Part shown: one piece after another, positions 1 through 8,523 of the stretch
Position numbering within the stretch: the first letter of the stretch is position 1
Layout of the letters: every line of letters begins with the position of its first letter
Assembly (NCBI RefSeq): GCF_041435055.1
Contig: NZ_CP108002.1
Location: 1,364,001 to 1,428,000 of the forward strand
Origin: Streptomyces sp. NBC_00341
GTDB lineage: Bacteria > Actinomycetota > Actinomycetes > Streptomycetales > Streptomycetaceae
Direction of reading: 5' to 3'
DNA length: 64,000 bases
Program-made: the position numbers and the translations under genes
The notes under the pieces: model-generated
Told to the model about the DNA's origin: nothing
What the model saw: only the letters and a program-made list of their open reading frames with translations
The model's database searches: none

Positions 1-620
1 TGCATGGTGGGCAGGAAGTTGGCCTCGGCCGAGTCGTAGTCGATGCCCGCCTCCTGGAGTGCGGTGCGGACCGCGACCATGTCGGTGGCCTCGCTGACGA
101 CCTCGTACGTCTCACCGAGGTCGTTGACCTCCTCTGCGCCCGCGTCGAGGACCGCGCCCAGCACGTCGTCCTCGGACAGCTCACCCTTGGGGACGATCAC
201 GACGCCCTTGCGGTTGAACAGGTAGGAGACCGAGCCCGGGTCGGCCATCGAGCCGCCGTTGCGCGTCATGGCGACACGCACGTCGGACGCGGCACGGTTG
301 CGGTTGTCGGTGAGGCACTCGATGAGCACCGCGACGCCGTTCGGGCCGTAACCCTCGTACATGATCGTCTGATAGTCGACGCCGCCCGCTTCGAGACCGC
401 CACCGCGCTTGACCGCGGAGTCGATGTTCTTGTTCGGGACCGAGCTCTTCTTCGCCTTCTGGATCGCGTCCACAAGGGTCGGGTTGCCCTCGGGGTCCAC
501 ACCGCCGGTGCGGGCCGCGACCTCGATGTTCTTGATCAGCTTCGCGAAGAGCTTGCCGCGCTTGGCGTCAATCACGGCCTTCTTGTGCTTCGTCGTAGCC
601 CATTTAGAGTGGCCGGACAT
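1..620 (-). CDS. yebC: YebC/PmpR-family DNA-binding regulator, C-terminus cut by window edge
   Basis: The start ATG is at 620 and the reading frame runs off the left edge after about 206 residues. The N-terminus [14 protein letters not shown] and the block [10 protein letters not shown] are the usual signatures of the YebC/PmpR/TACO1 family. Members bind DNA as regulators or help ribosomes through difficult stretches; the role here is inferred from family only. It lies 61 bases downstream of pdxT in the same direction and is probably the last gene of a pdxS-pdxT-yebC transcript. In other actinomycetes it is followed by ruvC-ruvA-ruvB, which would lie outside this window. Confidence 0.95.
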   Translation of the reverse strand, partial: MSGHSKWATTKHKKAVIDAKRGKLFAKLIKNIEVAARTGGVDPEGNPTLVDAIQKAKKSSVPNKNIDSAVKRGGGLEAGGVDYQTIMYEGYGPNGVAVLIECLTDNRNRAASDVRVAMTRNGGSMADPGSVSYLFNRKGVVIVPKGELSEDDVLGAVLDAGAEEVNDLGETYEVVSEATDMVAVRTALQEAGIDYDSAEANFLPTM

Positions 621-681
621 CTGCCTTCTCCTTCGCGTCACCAAATTCCGTACGAACCCGAGAGATCCTACCGGGATCGAG

Positions 682-1314
682 TCAGCCCGATGCGCGCACC
701 ATGTCGACGAAGTACGCGTGGAGCCGGTGGTCACCGGTCAGTTCCGGATGGAATGACGTGGCAAGGGCGTTTCCCTGCCGTACCCCCACGATATGGCCGC
801 CGTGCTCCGCCACGACCTGGGCCCGCGCCCCCACGGATTCGACCCAGGGGGCCCGGATGAAGACGCCCTCGACCGGTCCGCCCTCGATCCCGGCGACGTC
901 GACGGCCGCCTCGAACGACTCGTTCTGCCGCCCGAAAGCGTTACGGCGCACGATCATGTCGATGCCGCCGATGGTCTCCTGGCCCGAAATGGGGTATCCC
1001 CTGCTCGAACGGAGTTGAGAGCTTGGGGAAGGGTCGAGGATCTTGTCCGCGAGCAGGATCATCCCGGCGCAGGTGCCGTAGACCGGCATCCCCGCGGCGA
1101 CCCGCTCGCGCAGTGGTTCCAGCATCCCGAACAGGACGGCCAGTTTGGACATCGTGGTGGACTCGCCGCCGGGGACGACCAGTCCGTCGACCTCGGCGAG
1201 TTCCTCGGGCCGCCGGACCGGCCTGGCCAGGGCGTCCGCCGAGGCCAGGGCGATCAGGTGTTCCCGTACGTCGCCCTGGAGAGCCAGGACTCCGATCACA
1301 GGGGTGTCGCTCAT
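682..1314 (-). CDS. pdxT: PdxT, glutaminase subunit of pyridoxal 5'-phosphate synthase
   Basis: The 210-residue protein is a class I glutamine amidotransferase. It hydrolyses glutamine and passes ammonia to PdxS for direct synthesis of pyridoxal 5'-phosphate in the cytoplasm. Visible motifs are the N-terminal [13 protein letters not shown], the nucleophile loop VYGTCAGMI (Cys near residue 80) and the His-Glu pair in [10 protein letters not shown] near the C-terminus. Length matches the family (about 190-215). It starts 6 bases after the pdxS stop codon, so the two subunits are almost certainly co-translated from one mRNA. Confidence 0.97.
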   Translation of the reverse strand: MSDTPVIGVLALQGDVREHLIALASADALARPVRRPEELAEVDGLVVPGGESTTMSKLAVLFGMLEPLRERVAAGMPVYGTCAGMILLADKILDPSPSSQLRSSRGYPISGQETIGGIDMIVRRNAFGRQNESFEAAVDVAGIEGGPVEGVFIRAPWVESVGARAQVVAEHGGHIVGVRQGNALATSFHPELTGDHRLHAYFVDMVRASG

Positions 1315-1320
1315 CAGTGA

Positions 1321-2241
1321 CTACCAGCCGCGGTTGGCGTAGCGCTCGGTCTCGGGCAGCGTGTCGCAGTTGATGCCGACCATGGCCTCGCCCAGGTTGC
1401 GGGAGGCATCCGCGATGATCTTCGGCTCGTCGAAGAACGTGGTGGCCTTCACGATGGCGGCGGCGCGCTTGGCCGGGTCGCCGGACTTGAAGATGCCGGA
1501 GCCGACGAAGACGCCCTCGGCGCCCAGCTGGCGCATCAGCGCGGCGTCGGCGGGGGTGGCGACGCCGCCCGCGGAGAACAGGACGACGGGCAGCTTGCCG
1601 AGCTCCGCGACCTCCTTGACCAGCTCGTACGGGGCACGGAGGTCCTTGGCGGCGGCGTACAGCTCGTTGTTGTCGTAGCCGCGCAGCCGGGCGATCTCGT
1701 TCTTGATCTGGCGCAGGTGGCGCACCGCCTCGACGACGTTGCCGGTGCCGGCCTCGCCCTTCGAGCGGATCATGGCCGCACCCTCGGCGATGCGGCGCAG
1801 GGCCTCGCCCAGGTTGGTGGCGCCGCAGACGAACGGGGTGGTGAAGGCGAACTTGTCGCTGTGGTTGACCTCGTCGGCCGGGGTGAGCACCTCGGACTCG
1901 TCGATGTAGTCGACGCCGAGGGACTGCAGCACCTGGGCCTCGACGAAGTGTCCGATACGGGACTTCGCCATGACCGGGATGGAGACGGCCTCGATGATCT
2001 CCTCGATCATGTTCGGGTCGGACATCCGGGCCACGCCGCCGTCCTTGCGGATGTCGGCGGGCACCCGTTCCAGGGCCATGACGGCCACGGCGCCGGCGTC
2101 CTCGGCGATCTTCGCCTGCTCGGCGTTGACGACGTCCATGATCACGCCGCCCTTGAGCTGCTCGGCCATGCCGCGCTTGACACGGGCGGTGCCGGTCGCC
2201 GGGGTGTCAGCGGACTGCGGGGTGGTGGGAAGCGTGGACAC
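1321..2241 (-). CDS. pdxS: PdxS, PLP synthase lyase subunit
   Basis: The 306-residue TIM-barrel protein condenses ribose 5-phosphate, glyceraldehyde 3-phosphate and ammonia (from PdxT) into pyridoxal 5'-phosphate. The two catalytic lysines are visible in VMAKSRIGH and in [12 protein letters not shown], and the phosphate loop in [12 protein letters not shown]. The start is GTG at 2241, preceded by a GAGG ribosome-binding site 7 bases upstream. It is the first gene of the pdxS-pdxT(-yebC) unit. The 168 bases upstream, to the next gene, hold its promoter; no riboswitch is apparent there. Confidence 0.97.
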   Translation of the reverse strand: MSTLPTTPQSADTPATGTARVKRGMAEQLKGGVIMDVVNAEQAKIAEDAGAVAVMALERVPADIRKDGGVARMSDPNMIEEIIEAVSIPVMAKSRIGHFVEAQVLQSLGVDYIDESEVLTPADEVNHSDKFAFTTPFVCGATNLGEALRRIAEGAAMIRSKGEAGTGNVVEAVRHLRQIKNEIARLRGYDNNELYAAAKDLRAPYELVKEVAELGKLPVVLFSAGGVATPADAALMRQLGAEGVFVGSGIFKSGDPAKRAAAIVKATTFFDEPKIIADASRNLGEAMVGINCDTLPETERYANRGW

Positions 2242-2409
2242 GGATCGACCTCACTGGGAGAAGGGGCGCTGAGCGTGCGGGGGTGACGCACTGCTGAGCA
2301 AACTCTCCGGAGCCGGTCCACAGCAAGGGCCAATAGCAGGCCGGTGGATCGTTTTGGCCCCGCCGACGCCCCGCCGACGGCCGCGTCGCGGGGCCTGAGT
2401 GCGCGGGTG

Positions 2410-2955
2410 TCAGCTGACCGGACGGGCGGCGAGGGCGACCGGCGGCTCGTCGTCCATCTCGAAGGCGAGCGGGAAGGGGGCGTGACCGGCCAGCCGGAAC
2501 CAGCGCACCGTACGGTGGCGGCGCAGCGCGCGGGCGGCCCGCACCGCGTCGTTGTGGAACCGGCGCGCCATCGGGACCCGACGGACGGCGGCGGCCAGTT
2601 CGGACGCGGCCTCCTCACCGCCCGGGACCTCCTGCACCGCCGCCACCTGCGCCGGCTCACCGAACACCGCGCGCAGGGCGGTGCTCAGTTCGCTCTCGGC
2701 GACCTCGCGATGCTCCTCCTCCGCCTGACGGGCGGCGTGCGCGGCCTCGTACAGGACGATGGACGCGGCCGGGTCGAGGACTCCGGACGTGGCGAGTTCC
2801 TGGGTGACCGAGGCACGGCGCAGCAGTTGCGCGTCGAGCGCGGCGCGGGCCGCGTCGATGCGGGTGTGCAGCCGGTCGAGCCGGCCGGCGGTCCAGCTGA
2901 GGTAGAGGCCGATCGCGACGAGCACGACGACGGTCCAGATGAGGGATTCGGTCAC
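2410..2955 (-). CDS. LemA-like single-pass membrane protein
   Basis: I start this at GTG 2955, which gives 181 residues beginning with the membrane segment SLIWTVVVLVAIGLYLSW (about residues 4-21). An upstream in-frame start would put an unlikely Arg-rich tail before the helix. After the helix comes a long helical cytoplasmic region with many Arg, Glu and Ala residues, resembling LemA-family proteins (one N-terminal helix, then a helical bundle). Function is unknown. The gene sits between pdxS and an accessory MFS gene on the same strand, with about 84 bases of spacing to the latter. Confidence 0.75.
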   Translation of the reverse strand: MTESLIWTVVVLVAIGLYLSWTAGRLDRLHTRIDAARAALDAQLLRRASVTQELATSGVLDPAASIVLYEAAHAARQAEEEHREVAESELSTALRAVFGEPAQVAAVQEVPGGEEAASELAAAVRRVPMARRFHNDAVRAARALRRHRTVRWFRLAGHAPFPLAFEMDDEPPVALAARPVS

Positions 2956-3039
2956 GGGCCGAAGGCTACCGGTGACCGGGCACCGTCCGGCCCCGGTCAC
3001 CCGCGTCGGCGTGGACAGCCGGACACGGCGTTCCACACT

Positions 3040-4212
3040 TCAGGAGCGTGTCCGTGGCCGGACCGCTCCCGCACCGAGGACGCCGAGCGCCGCGCACGCG
3101 AGAAACGCGAACGCGGTGCCCATGCGGTCGGCGAGCGCGCCGACGGCGGGGGAAGCCACGGCCTGTCCCGCGGAGATCATGAGGAAGCCCAGTGCGACCG
3201 CGGCAGCGGTGGTCCCGGGGTGCATGCGGGTGATCCAGAAGAAGATCACGGTGGTGAGCGTGACGTACCCGGCCCCGAAGACAGCGATCCCGGCGAAGGA
3301 GGCGACGGGGAGGCCCGGCAGCAGTCCGATCACGGCGCTCGCTGTTCCCAGCAGGGCGAGGGCGACGGTCCAGACGCGGCGGAGTCCGTGGCGTTCGATC
3401 AGGTCACCGGCGGACAGGCCGACTAGTTCGGCCGCGCCCAGGACCACCCACAGCAGCACGGAGACAGTGGTACTCGCCCCTCCGGCGTCCATGACATGTT
3501 CCCGGCCGAAGCTCCAGGTGGCCGAGCTCGCCGCTCCGAACAGTGCCGCCGCGCCCAGCGCCGGCCAGGACCTGCGGTCACGCGCCACGGCTGCCAGTGC
3601 GCCGAGCGGACGCACCGCGTCGGTGTCCGCGCCGGAGGCACCTCTGCCCGGCAGCAGCAGAGTGACCCAACACGTCACCACGACAGCTGTTACGGCGAAG
3701 GCCGCCCACGCGATGCGCCAGTGCCCAAGGGCGGAGAGCGCCACGAAGCCGGAAGCCACGATGCCGGCGGCGGGACCCGCGTTGACGATGGCCTGGGCGC
3801 GATCGTGATGGTGTCGCGGACCCCAGCGCCCTATCGCCTCGGCCAGTGGCGGGGATGCCACCCCGGTGCTGGCTCCTGCTATCAGCACGCCCACGGCCAG
3901 CATGCCCGCGTCCGTCGCGGCAGCGACCAGCGCCATACCCGCTGCCGCGGTCAGTCCGGCGGCAGCGGCGACGGGGCGCGGCCCGAAGCGCGTGACGGCC
4001 GCGGCCGCGGCGACGACGGTGACGCAGTACGCCGCGAAGCTGCCGCCGGCGATCACGCCGGACAGCGTGCCGCCCAAGTGGAAGGCGTCCTTGAACGCGG
4101 GCAGGAACAGTCCGTAGGCGAAGCGCGCGAGCCCGTAGCAGACCGCGATCAGAGCCAGCCCCGAGACGGTCAGTCCCCACGGGCGTACCACCGTCGACGA
4201 TGGCGTCGCCAT
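3040..4212 (-). CDS. MFS transporter (YbfB/YjiJ-like)
   Basis: The 390-residue, strongly hydrophobic protein has about twelve predicted membrane helices in two blocks, with a polar loop around residues 185-210 (GRGASGADTDAVRP). The N-terminal GLARFAYGLFLPAF pattern is typical of YbfB/YjiJ-type major facilitator proteins. The substrate is unknown; the divergent TetR gene suggests a drug or metabolite exporter. The ATG at 4212 has a GAGGTGAGGG ribosome-binding region just upstream. The pair looks like an accessory insertion between two core blocks (pdx side and pim side); that is inference from gene order. Confidence 0.85.
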   Translation of the reverse strand: MATPSSTVVRPWGLTVSGLALIAVCYGLARFAYGLFLPAFKDAFHLGGTLSGVIAGGSFAAYCVTVVAAAAAVTRFGPRPVAAAAGLTAAAGMALVAAATDAGMLAVGVLIAGASTGVASPPLAEAIGRWGPRHHHDRAQAIVNAGPAAGIVASGFVALSALGHWRIAWAAFAVTAVVVTCWVTLLLPGRGASGADTDAVRPLGALAAVARDRRSWPALGAAALFGAASSATWSFGREHVMDAGGASTTVSVLLWVVLGAAELVGLSAGDLIERHGLRRVWTVALALLGTASAVIGLLPGLPVASFAGIAVFGAGYVTLTTVIFFWITRMHPGTTAAAVALGFLMISAGQAVASPAVGALADRMGTAFAFLACAALGVLGAGAVRPRTRS

Positions 4213-4229
4213 ACCCTCACCTCAAAGAG

Positions 4230-4269
4230 GTAGAACGGTCACTCTCATTTGTAGAACGGTTGGTATCGT
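4230..4269. promoter_or_regulatory. Direct-repeat operator and -10 box between MFS and TetR genes
   Basis: The 64-base divergent intergenic region has two exact copies of GTAGAACGGT at 4230-4239 and 4251-4260. Their starts are 21 bases apart, two helical turns. TATCGT at 4264-4269 fits a -10 box whose start point would fall on the GTG of the TetR gene, implying a leaderless mRNA. The repeats are the natural candidate for the TetR binding site controlling both genes. The repeat is seen directly; the binding is inferred. Confidence 0.55.
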
Positions 4270-4276
4270 AGCCGAT

Positions 4277-4885
4277 GTGGACAACGTGACGATCGACGGG
4301 CGCTCGGCCCGCAGCCGCCTCCTGGATGCCGCCGACCAACTGTTCTACGCCCACGGCATCAACGGCACGGGGGTGGACGCCGTCATCGAAGCGGCCAAGG
4401 TGGCCCGCATGACCTTCTACCGGCACTTCGGCGGGAAGGACGCCCTCGTTGCGGCCTACCTCCAGGCTCGCGATGCCCGCTGGCGGGCCACCGTGGAAGA
4501 GTCCGTCACCGCCGCCGGCGAGGACCCCGACGCCCGCCTCCTCGCCGTCTTCGACGCCCTGCGCACATGGCATGCGGACCCGCGCTTCCGCGGCTGCTCC
4601 TTCGCCAACGCCGCCGCCGAGCTCACCACGCCCGACCATCCGGCTCGCGCCGTCGTCACCGCCCACAAGCAGGCACTCCGCGTCCGCATCACCGAACTCG
4701 CCGGAGCCACCGCACATCCCGCACCCGACCGGCTGACCGATCAGCTGCTCCTCCTCATCGAGGGCGCCACCACGACCCAGGCCCTGGGCACTGTCAGCAA
4801 CGCGGTGGACGAGGCCCAAGCCATGGCCAAGGATCTGGTCGATGCCCACGCGGCGACGCCGCAGAACGCCGGGCCCCTGCGGTAG
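4277..4885 (+). CDS. TetR/AcrR-family transcriptional repressor
   Basis: The 202-residue protein has an N-terminal helix-turn-helix (RSRLLDAADQLFYAHG ... GVDAVIEAAKVARMTFYRHFGGKDAL, about residues 9-56) followed by an all-helical ligand domain. The family represses exporter genes and releases DNA when a ligand binds. It is divergent from the MFS gene at 3040-4212 and shares a 64-base control region containing direct repeats. The GTG start at 4277 lies about 7 bases from a possible -10 box, so translation may be leaderless. The ligand cannot be read from sequence. Confidence 0.9.
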   Translation: MDNVTIDGRSARSRLLDAADQLFYAHGINGTGVDAVIEAAKVARMTFYRHFGGKDALVAAYLQARDARWRATVEESVTAAGEDPDARLLAVFDALRTWHADPRFRGCSFANAAAELTTPDHPARAVVTAHKQALRVRITELAGATAHPAPDRLTDQLLLLIEGATTTQALGTVSNAVDEAQAMAKDLVDAHAATPQNAGPLR

Positions 4886-5174
4886 ACCCATGCGTTCACC
4901 TGCCCCTCAGCCGTGGCGCCGAGCGCGGTGGCGCGAACCGCGTCGGGAGCGGTACCTGGGGGTGGCGCGGGACGGCGTATCGCGCGGACACGGTCGAAGG
5001 GCGGCCTCTCCAGCCATCAGAACTCATTGGCCTAGACCTGTTGTGCGACCGGTGGGTGGCCGCTAGGTTCGTCCCGGCTGCGCAGCCGATATCACCGGAA
5101 AGGCCAGCACGACCCGTACATCACGCACCGACATGCTCTGCGTCGGAACTCCGACGCCTCTAGGAGGGCTTGCC

Positions 5175-5414
5175 ATGTACCGTCGTATCGCCGCAGCCGC
5201 CGCCACCGTAGTGGCCGCATCCGCGCTCGCACTCGGGGGCGCGGCCACCGCAGAAGCCGCCCCGCCCGGGTTCTACGCCCGCAGCCACCACGCCTCACTC
5301 GCCGAGTGCAACGCGGCAGGCCAGGCGGGTCACGATGTCTGGGGCGCCCTGTACTTCTGCGAGCCGTTCGGCCCCTCGCGTCCGGACGTCTACGTCCTGT
5401 GGGTCCGCCCCTGA
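5175..5414 (+). CDS. Small secreted protein of unknown function
   Basis: I start at ATG 5175 because a strong AGGAGGG ribosome-binding site lies at 5162-5168, 6 bases upstream. The 79-residue product begins MYRRIAAAAATVVAASALALGG and has a standard signal peptide cleaved near ATAEA/APPG. The mature part is about 50 residues with two cysteines (LAECNAAGQ and LYFCEPFG) that could form one disulphide. No family is recognised. The 289 bases before it hold only its leader and no other gene that I can support. Confidence 0.75.
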   Translation: MYRRIAAAAATVVAASALALGGAATAEAAPPGFYARSHHASLAECNAAGQAGHDVWGALYFCEPFGPSRPDVYVLWVRP

Positions 5415-5431
5415 CGTCCGACCCCGCGAGC

Positions 5432-5460
5432 GCCCGGAGTCCGCGAGGCGGGCTCCGGGC
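5432..5460. terminator. Hairpin between convergent genes
   Basis: GCCCGGAG at 5432-5439 pairs perfectly with CTCCGGGC at 5453-5460 across a 13-base loop. It lies between the small secreted gene and the end of pimA, which converge here, so it may stop transcription from both sides. There is no T-run, as is usual in this genus. Confidence 0.5.
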
Positions 5461-5490
5461 CCCGGACCGGGCGGTGACCGCCGAAAGGCC

Positions 5491-6651
5491 CTAGTCCCGC
5501 GCCAGCCCGAACCTGGCCCGCAGCCCCGTGCGTTCGTCCGCGGCCACCGATGCCGCGCCGTCCGCCACCGTCTCGTACACCGCGAGGATGTCCGCGCCCA
5601 CCGTCGACCAGTCGAAGCGCCGCACATGTGCGCTGCCGCGCTCCCGCAGTTCCGCGCGCCGCTCCGGGTCGCCCAGCAGCCGGACCGCCGCCTCCGCCAG
5701 CGCGTCCGCGTCCTCGTTGGCGAACAGTTCGCCGGCCGCCCCCAGGTCCAGGACCTGTGCGAACGCGTCCAGGTCGCTGGCCAGGACCGGTGCGCCCGCC
5801 GACATGGCCTCGACCAGGATGATGCCGAAGCTCTCGCCGCCGGTGTTGGGCGCGACGTACACGTCGACGCTGCGCAGCAACCGCGCCTTGTCCTCGTCGC
5901 TGACCATGCCGAGGAACTCGACGCGCTCGCGCATCTCCTTCGGCAGCGAGGCGACGGCCTCCTCCTCGTCGCCCCGCCCTGCCACCAGGAGCCTGGTGTC
6001 CGGGCGGGCGGCCAGGATCGCGGGCAGCGCCCGCATCAGGACGGGCAGGCCCTTGCGGGGCTCGTCGATGCGCCCGATGAAACCGATCGTGCCGCCCTGC
6101 CACTCGGGCCTGGGCTCGGCCGAGGCGAAGAAGTCCACGTCGACACCGTTGGGAATGACCACCGCGTCACCGCCCAGGTGTTCGACCAGGGTGCGGCGCG
6201 CGTACTCGCTCACCGCGATGCGCGCGCTGATCTTCTCCAGCGCCGGCTGGAGGATCGGGTACGCGGCGATCATCGCCCGGGAGCGCGGATTGGAGGTGTG
6301 GAAGGTGGCGACGATCGGCCCCTGCGCCGCCCAGCAGGTCAGCAGCCCGAGCGACGGCGAGGTCGGCTCGTGGATGTGGATCACGTCGAAGGTGCTGTCG
6401 TGCAGCCAGCGCCGCACCCGCGCCGCGGACAGGAACCCGAAGTTCAGCCGGGCCACCGAACCGTTGTACCGGACGGGCACGGCCCGGCCCGCGGAGACCA
6501 CGTACGAAGGGAGCGGCGTCTCGTCGTCCGCCGGGGCGAGCACGGACACCTGGTGGCCGAGCCGGATCAGGTGCTCGGCGAGATCGCGGATGTGGAACTG
6601 CACGCCGCCCGGGACGTCCCAGGAGTACGGGCAGACGATGCCGATTTTCAC
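5491..6651 (-). CDS. pimA: PimA-type phosphatidylinositol mannosyltransferase (GT4)
   Basis: The 386-residue GT-B enzyme adds the first mannose from GDP-mannose to phosphatidyl-myo-inositol at the inner face of the membrane. The N-terminus IGIVCPYSWDVPGGVQFH holds the GGVQ acceptor/donor loop, and the C-terminal half has the EX7E motif (ESFGIILVE) of GT4 enzymes. The GTG start at 6651 overlaps the stop of the acyltransferase gene by 4 bases (GTGA), showing tight translational coupling. It is the last gene of the pgsA-patA-pimA operon. In Streptomyces it makes the PIM lipids. Confidence 0.93.
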   Translation of the reverse strand: MKIGIVCPYSWDVPGGVQFHIRDLAEHLIRLGHQVSVLAPADDETPLPSYVVSAGRAVPVRYNGSVARLNFGFLSAARVRRWLHDSTFDVIHIHEPTSPSLGLLTCWAAQGPIVATFHTSNPRSRAMIAAYPILQPALEKISARIAVSEYARRTLVEHLGGDAVVIPNGVDVDFFASAEPRPEWQGGTIGFIGRIDEPRKGLPVLMRALPAILAARPDTRLLVAGRGDEEEAVASLPKEMRERVEFLGMVSDEDKARLLRSVDVYVAPNTGGESFGIILVEAMSAGAPVLASDLDAFAQVLDLGAAGELFANEDADALAEAAVRLLGDPERRAELRERGSAHVRRFDWSTVGADILAVYETVADGAASVAADERTGLRARFGLARD

Positions 6652-7583
6652 CCCTGGGCTCCAAGGGGTTCGAGGTCGGCGAGCCAGAGTCGTTGCAGCA
6701 TGTGCCAGTCCTCCGGGTGCTCGGCGATGCCCAGGGCGAACGCGTCTGCCAGGGCCTGTGTCATCACAGACGTCCTTTCCGCACGGTTGCCTGAGCCGGG
6801 AACCTCGACGGGCGGATGGATCCGCGCCCTCATCACCGGCGTGTCGTCGTAGTTGAGCGTGACCGGCAGCAGCAGCGCCCCGGTCTGCTGGGCGAGCAGC
6901 GCCGGTCCGGCGGGCATCCGGGCCGTGTCACCGAAGAACGAGACCTCGACGCCGGAGGCCGACAGATCGCGGTCCGCGACCAGGCAGACCAGGCCGCCCG
7001 CACGCAGCCGCTGGGCCAGCGTGCCGAAGGCGGTCCCACCGTTGTGCGCCAGGACCTCCATGCCCAGTCCCTCGCGGTACGCGACGAACCGGTCGTACAG
7101 CGACTCCGGCTTCAGCCGTTCCGCGACCGTGGTGAACGGGACCTTCAGATCCGTGGTGACCCAGGCGCCCGCCAGGTCCCAGTTCCCCAGGTGCGGCAGG
7201 GCGAGGATGACGCCGCGGCCGGCGTCGAGCCCCTCGGTCAGCCGGTGGGCGTCCGTCACGTCGATGGAGTCCTTGATCCGCCGCGCACTCCAGGTGGGCA
7301 GCCGGAACGACTCCATCCAGTACCGCATGTACGAGCGCATCCCGGCCTTGGACAGCGCGGCGAGGCGGGCGGGGCTCGCGTCCGGCACGACCCGCGCCAG
7401 GTTCGACTCCAGCCGCAGCACGCTCTTGCCGCGACGCTTCCACACCTGGTCGGCGATGGTGCGGAAGAGGGCCCGTGCGGCCGGTTCCGGAAGTGTCTTG
7501 ACCGCGGCCCAGCCGAGTCCGTACAGGGCGTCGCTGATCCGTTCCCCGGTGCCGGGCTTCGGGTCCCCGGTTGCGCGGCTCAC
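6648..7583 (-). CDS. Phosphatidylinositol mannoside acyltransferase (PatA-like)
   Basis: The 311-residue protein belongs to the LpxL/HtrB-like lysophospholipid acyltransferase family. The catalytic H-X4-D motif is in LPHLGNWDLAG (about residues 130-140). In actinomycetes this gene position acylates PimA's mannose product to give acylated PIM1. It starts at GTG 7583, sharing one base with the pgsA stop codon, and overlaps pimA by 4 bases. The three genes therefore form a single coupled operon that supplies, mannosylates and acylates phosphatidylinositol. Confidence 0.92.
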   Translation of the reverse strand: MSRATGDPKPGTGERISDALYGLGWAAVKTLPEPAARALFRTIADQVWKRRGKSVLRLESNLARVVPDASPARLAALSKAGMRSYMRYWMESFRLPTWSARRIKDSIDVTDAHRLTEGLDAGRGVILALPHLGNWDLAGAWVTTDLKVPFTTVAERLKPESLYDRFVAYREGLGMEVLAHNGGTAFGTLAQRLRAGGLVCLVADRDLSASGVEVSFFGDTARMPAGPALLAQQTGALLLPVTLNYDDTPVMRARIHPPVEVPGSGNRAERTSVMTQALADAFALGIAEHPEDWHMLQRLWLADLEPLGAQG

Positions 7584-8233
7584 TAGGCGGCCTCGCTCCC
7601 GGCCGCGTCGGCGGCCGCGGACTCGCGGCGCACCGTCACCACGCGCTGCACCAGCGTCACCAGGCTGCCCGCCGCGACGATCCAGAGCGCGATCGGCAGG
7701 AGCACCTGGATGCCGGGCACCCCGAACGTGTGCAGACCCGCCAGACCGGCCGCCACCAGCGAGATCACCAGCCGCTCCGCGCGCTCCACGAGCCCGTTGA
7801 CCGCGACCGGCAGACCGATCGACTCACCACGCGCCTTGGTGTACGAGACGACCTGGCCGCTCGCGAGGCAGAAGATCGCGACGGCGCACAGGACGTTGTT
7901 GTCGCCGCTGCCCGCGTACCAGAGGGCGAAGCCGGCGAAGATCGCGCCGTCGGCCACCCGGTCGAGCGTCGAGTCGAGGAACGCGCCCCACCGGCTGGAG
8001 ATGCCGGCCTGCCGCGCCATGTTCCCGTCGACGAGGTCGGAGAAGACGAAGATCGTGATGACGATCGTGCCCCAGAAGAACTCCCCCATCGGGAAGAAGA
8101 CCAGCGCACCTGCCATCACGCCGGCCGTGCCGATCAGAGTGACCGCGTCCGGGCTGACGCCGAGACGGAGCAGCAGTGCGGCGAACGGTGTGAGGACACG
8201 CGTGAAGAATGCACGCGCGTACTTGTTCAGCAT
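7583..8233 (-). CDS. pgsA: PgsA-type phosphatidylinositol phosphate synthase (CDP-alcohol phosphatidyltransferase)
   Basis: I start at ATG 8233 (216 residues), which begins MLNKYARAFFTRVLTP and has GGGAAGG-like Shine-Dalgarno bases just upstream; the longer open frame to 8464 has no coding character. The CDP-OH-P signature is complete: DLVDGNMAR, then G 12 residues on, then FLDSTLD. Around six membrane helices follow the usual pattern. The enzyme condenses CDP-diacylglycerol with inositol 1-phosphate. It heads the pgsA-patA-pimA operon and is divergent from the EF-G-like gene across 290 bases. Confidence 0.93.
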   Translation of the reverse strand: MLNKYARAFFTRVLTPFAALLLRLGVSPDAVTLIGTAGVMAGALVFFPMGEFFWGTIVITIFVFSDLVDGNMARQAGISSRWGAFLDSTLDRVADGAIFAGFALWYAGSGDNNVLCAVAIFCLASGQVVSYTKARGESIGLPVAVNGLVERAERLVISLVAAGLAGLHTFGVPGIQVLLPIALWIVAAGSLVTLVQRVVTVRRESAAADAAGSEAA

Positions 8234-8523
8234 GGCCTTCCCGAGGGTTCGGTGGGCCGAGCGGCCCCATCGGCCACCGGCTGACCCATCGTAGTCACGA
8301 CAGCCGCACTCCACCGTCCGGGCACCCCCGGCCTCCCGCGGCGGGCCGACCCGGTCGTGGAGCGGCGCGCGACGTATGGACGGGACCCCGACACAGTGGA
8401 AAGCTCGGAAGTACCGCGGGCGTCGCCGAAGCCGCCGCGGCGGCTCCCCTCTGCCCGTGCACACTCCCCACCCCGCGCCCGGCGGCTCTCCCGCCCCGCG
8501 CCATCACCTGGGAGGAACGCACC

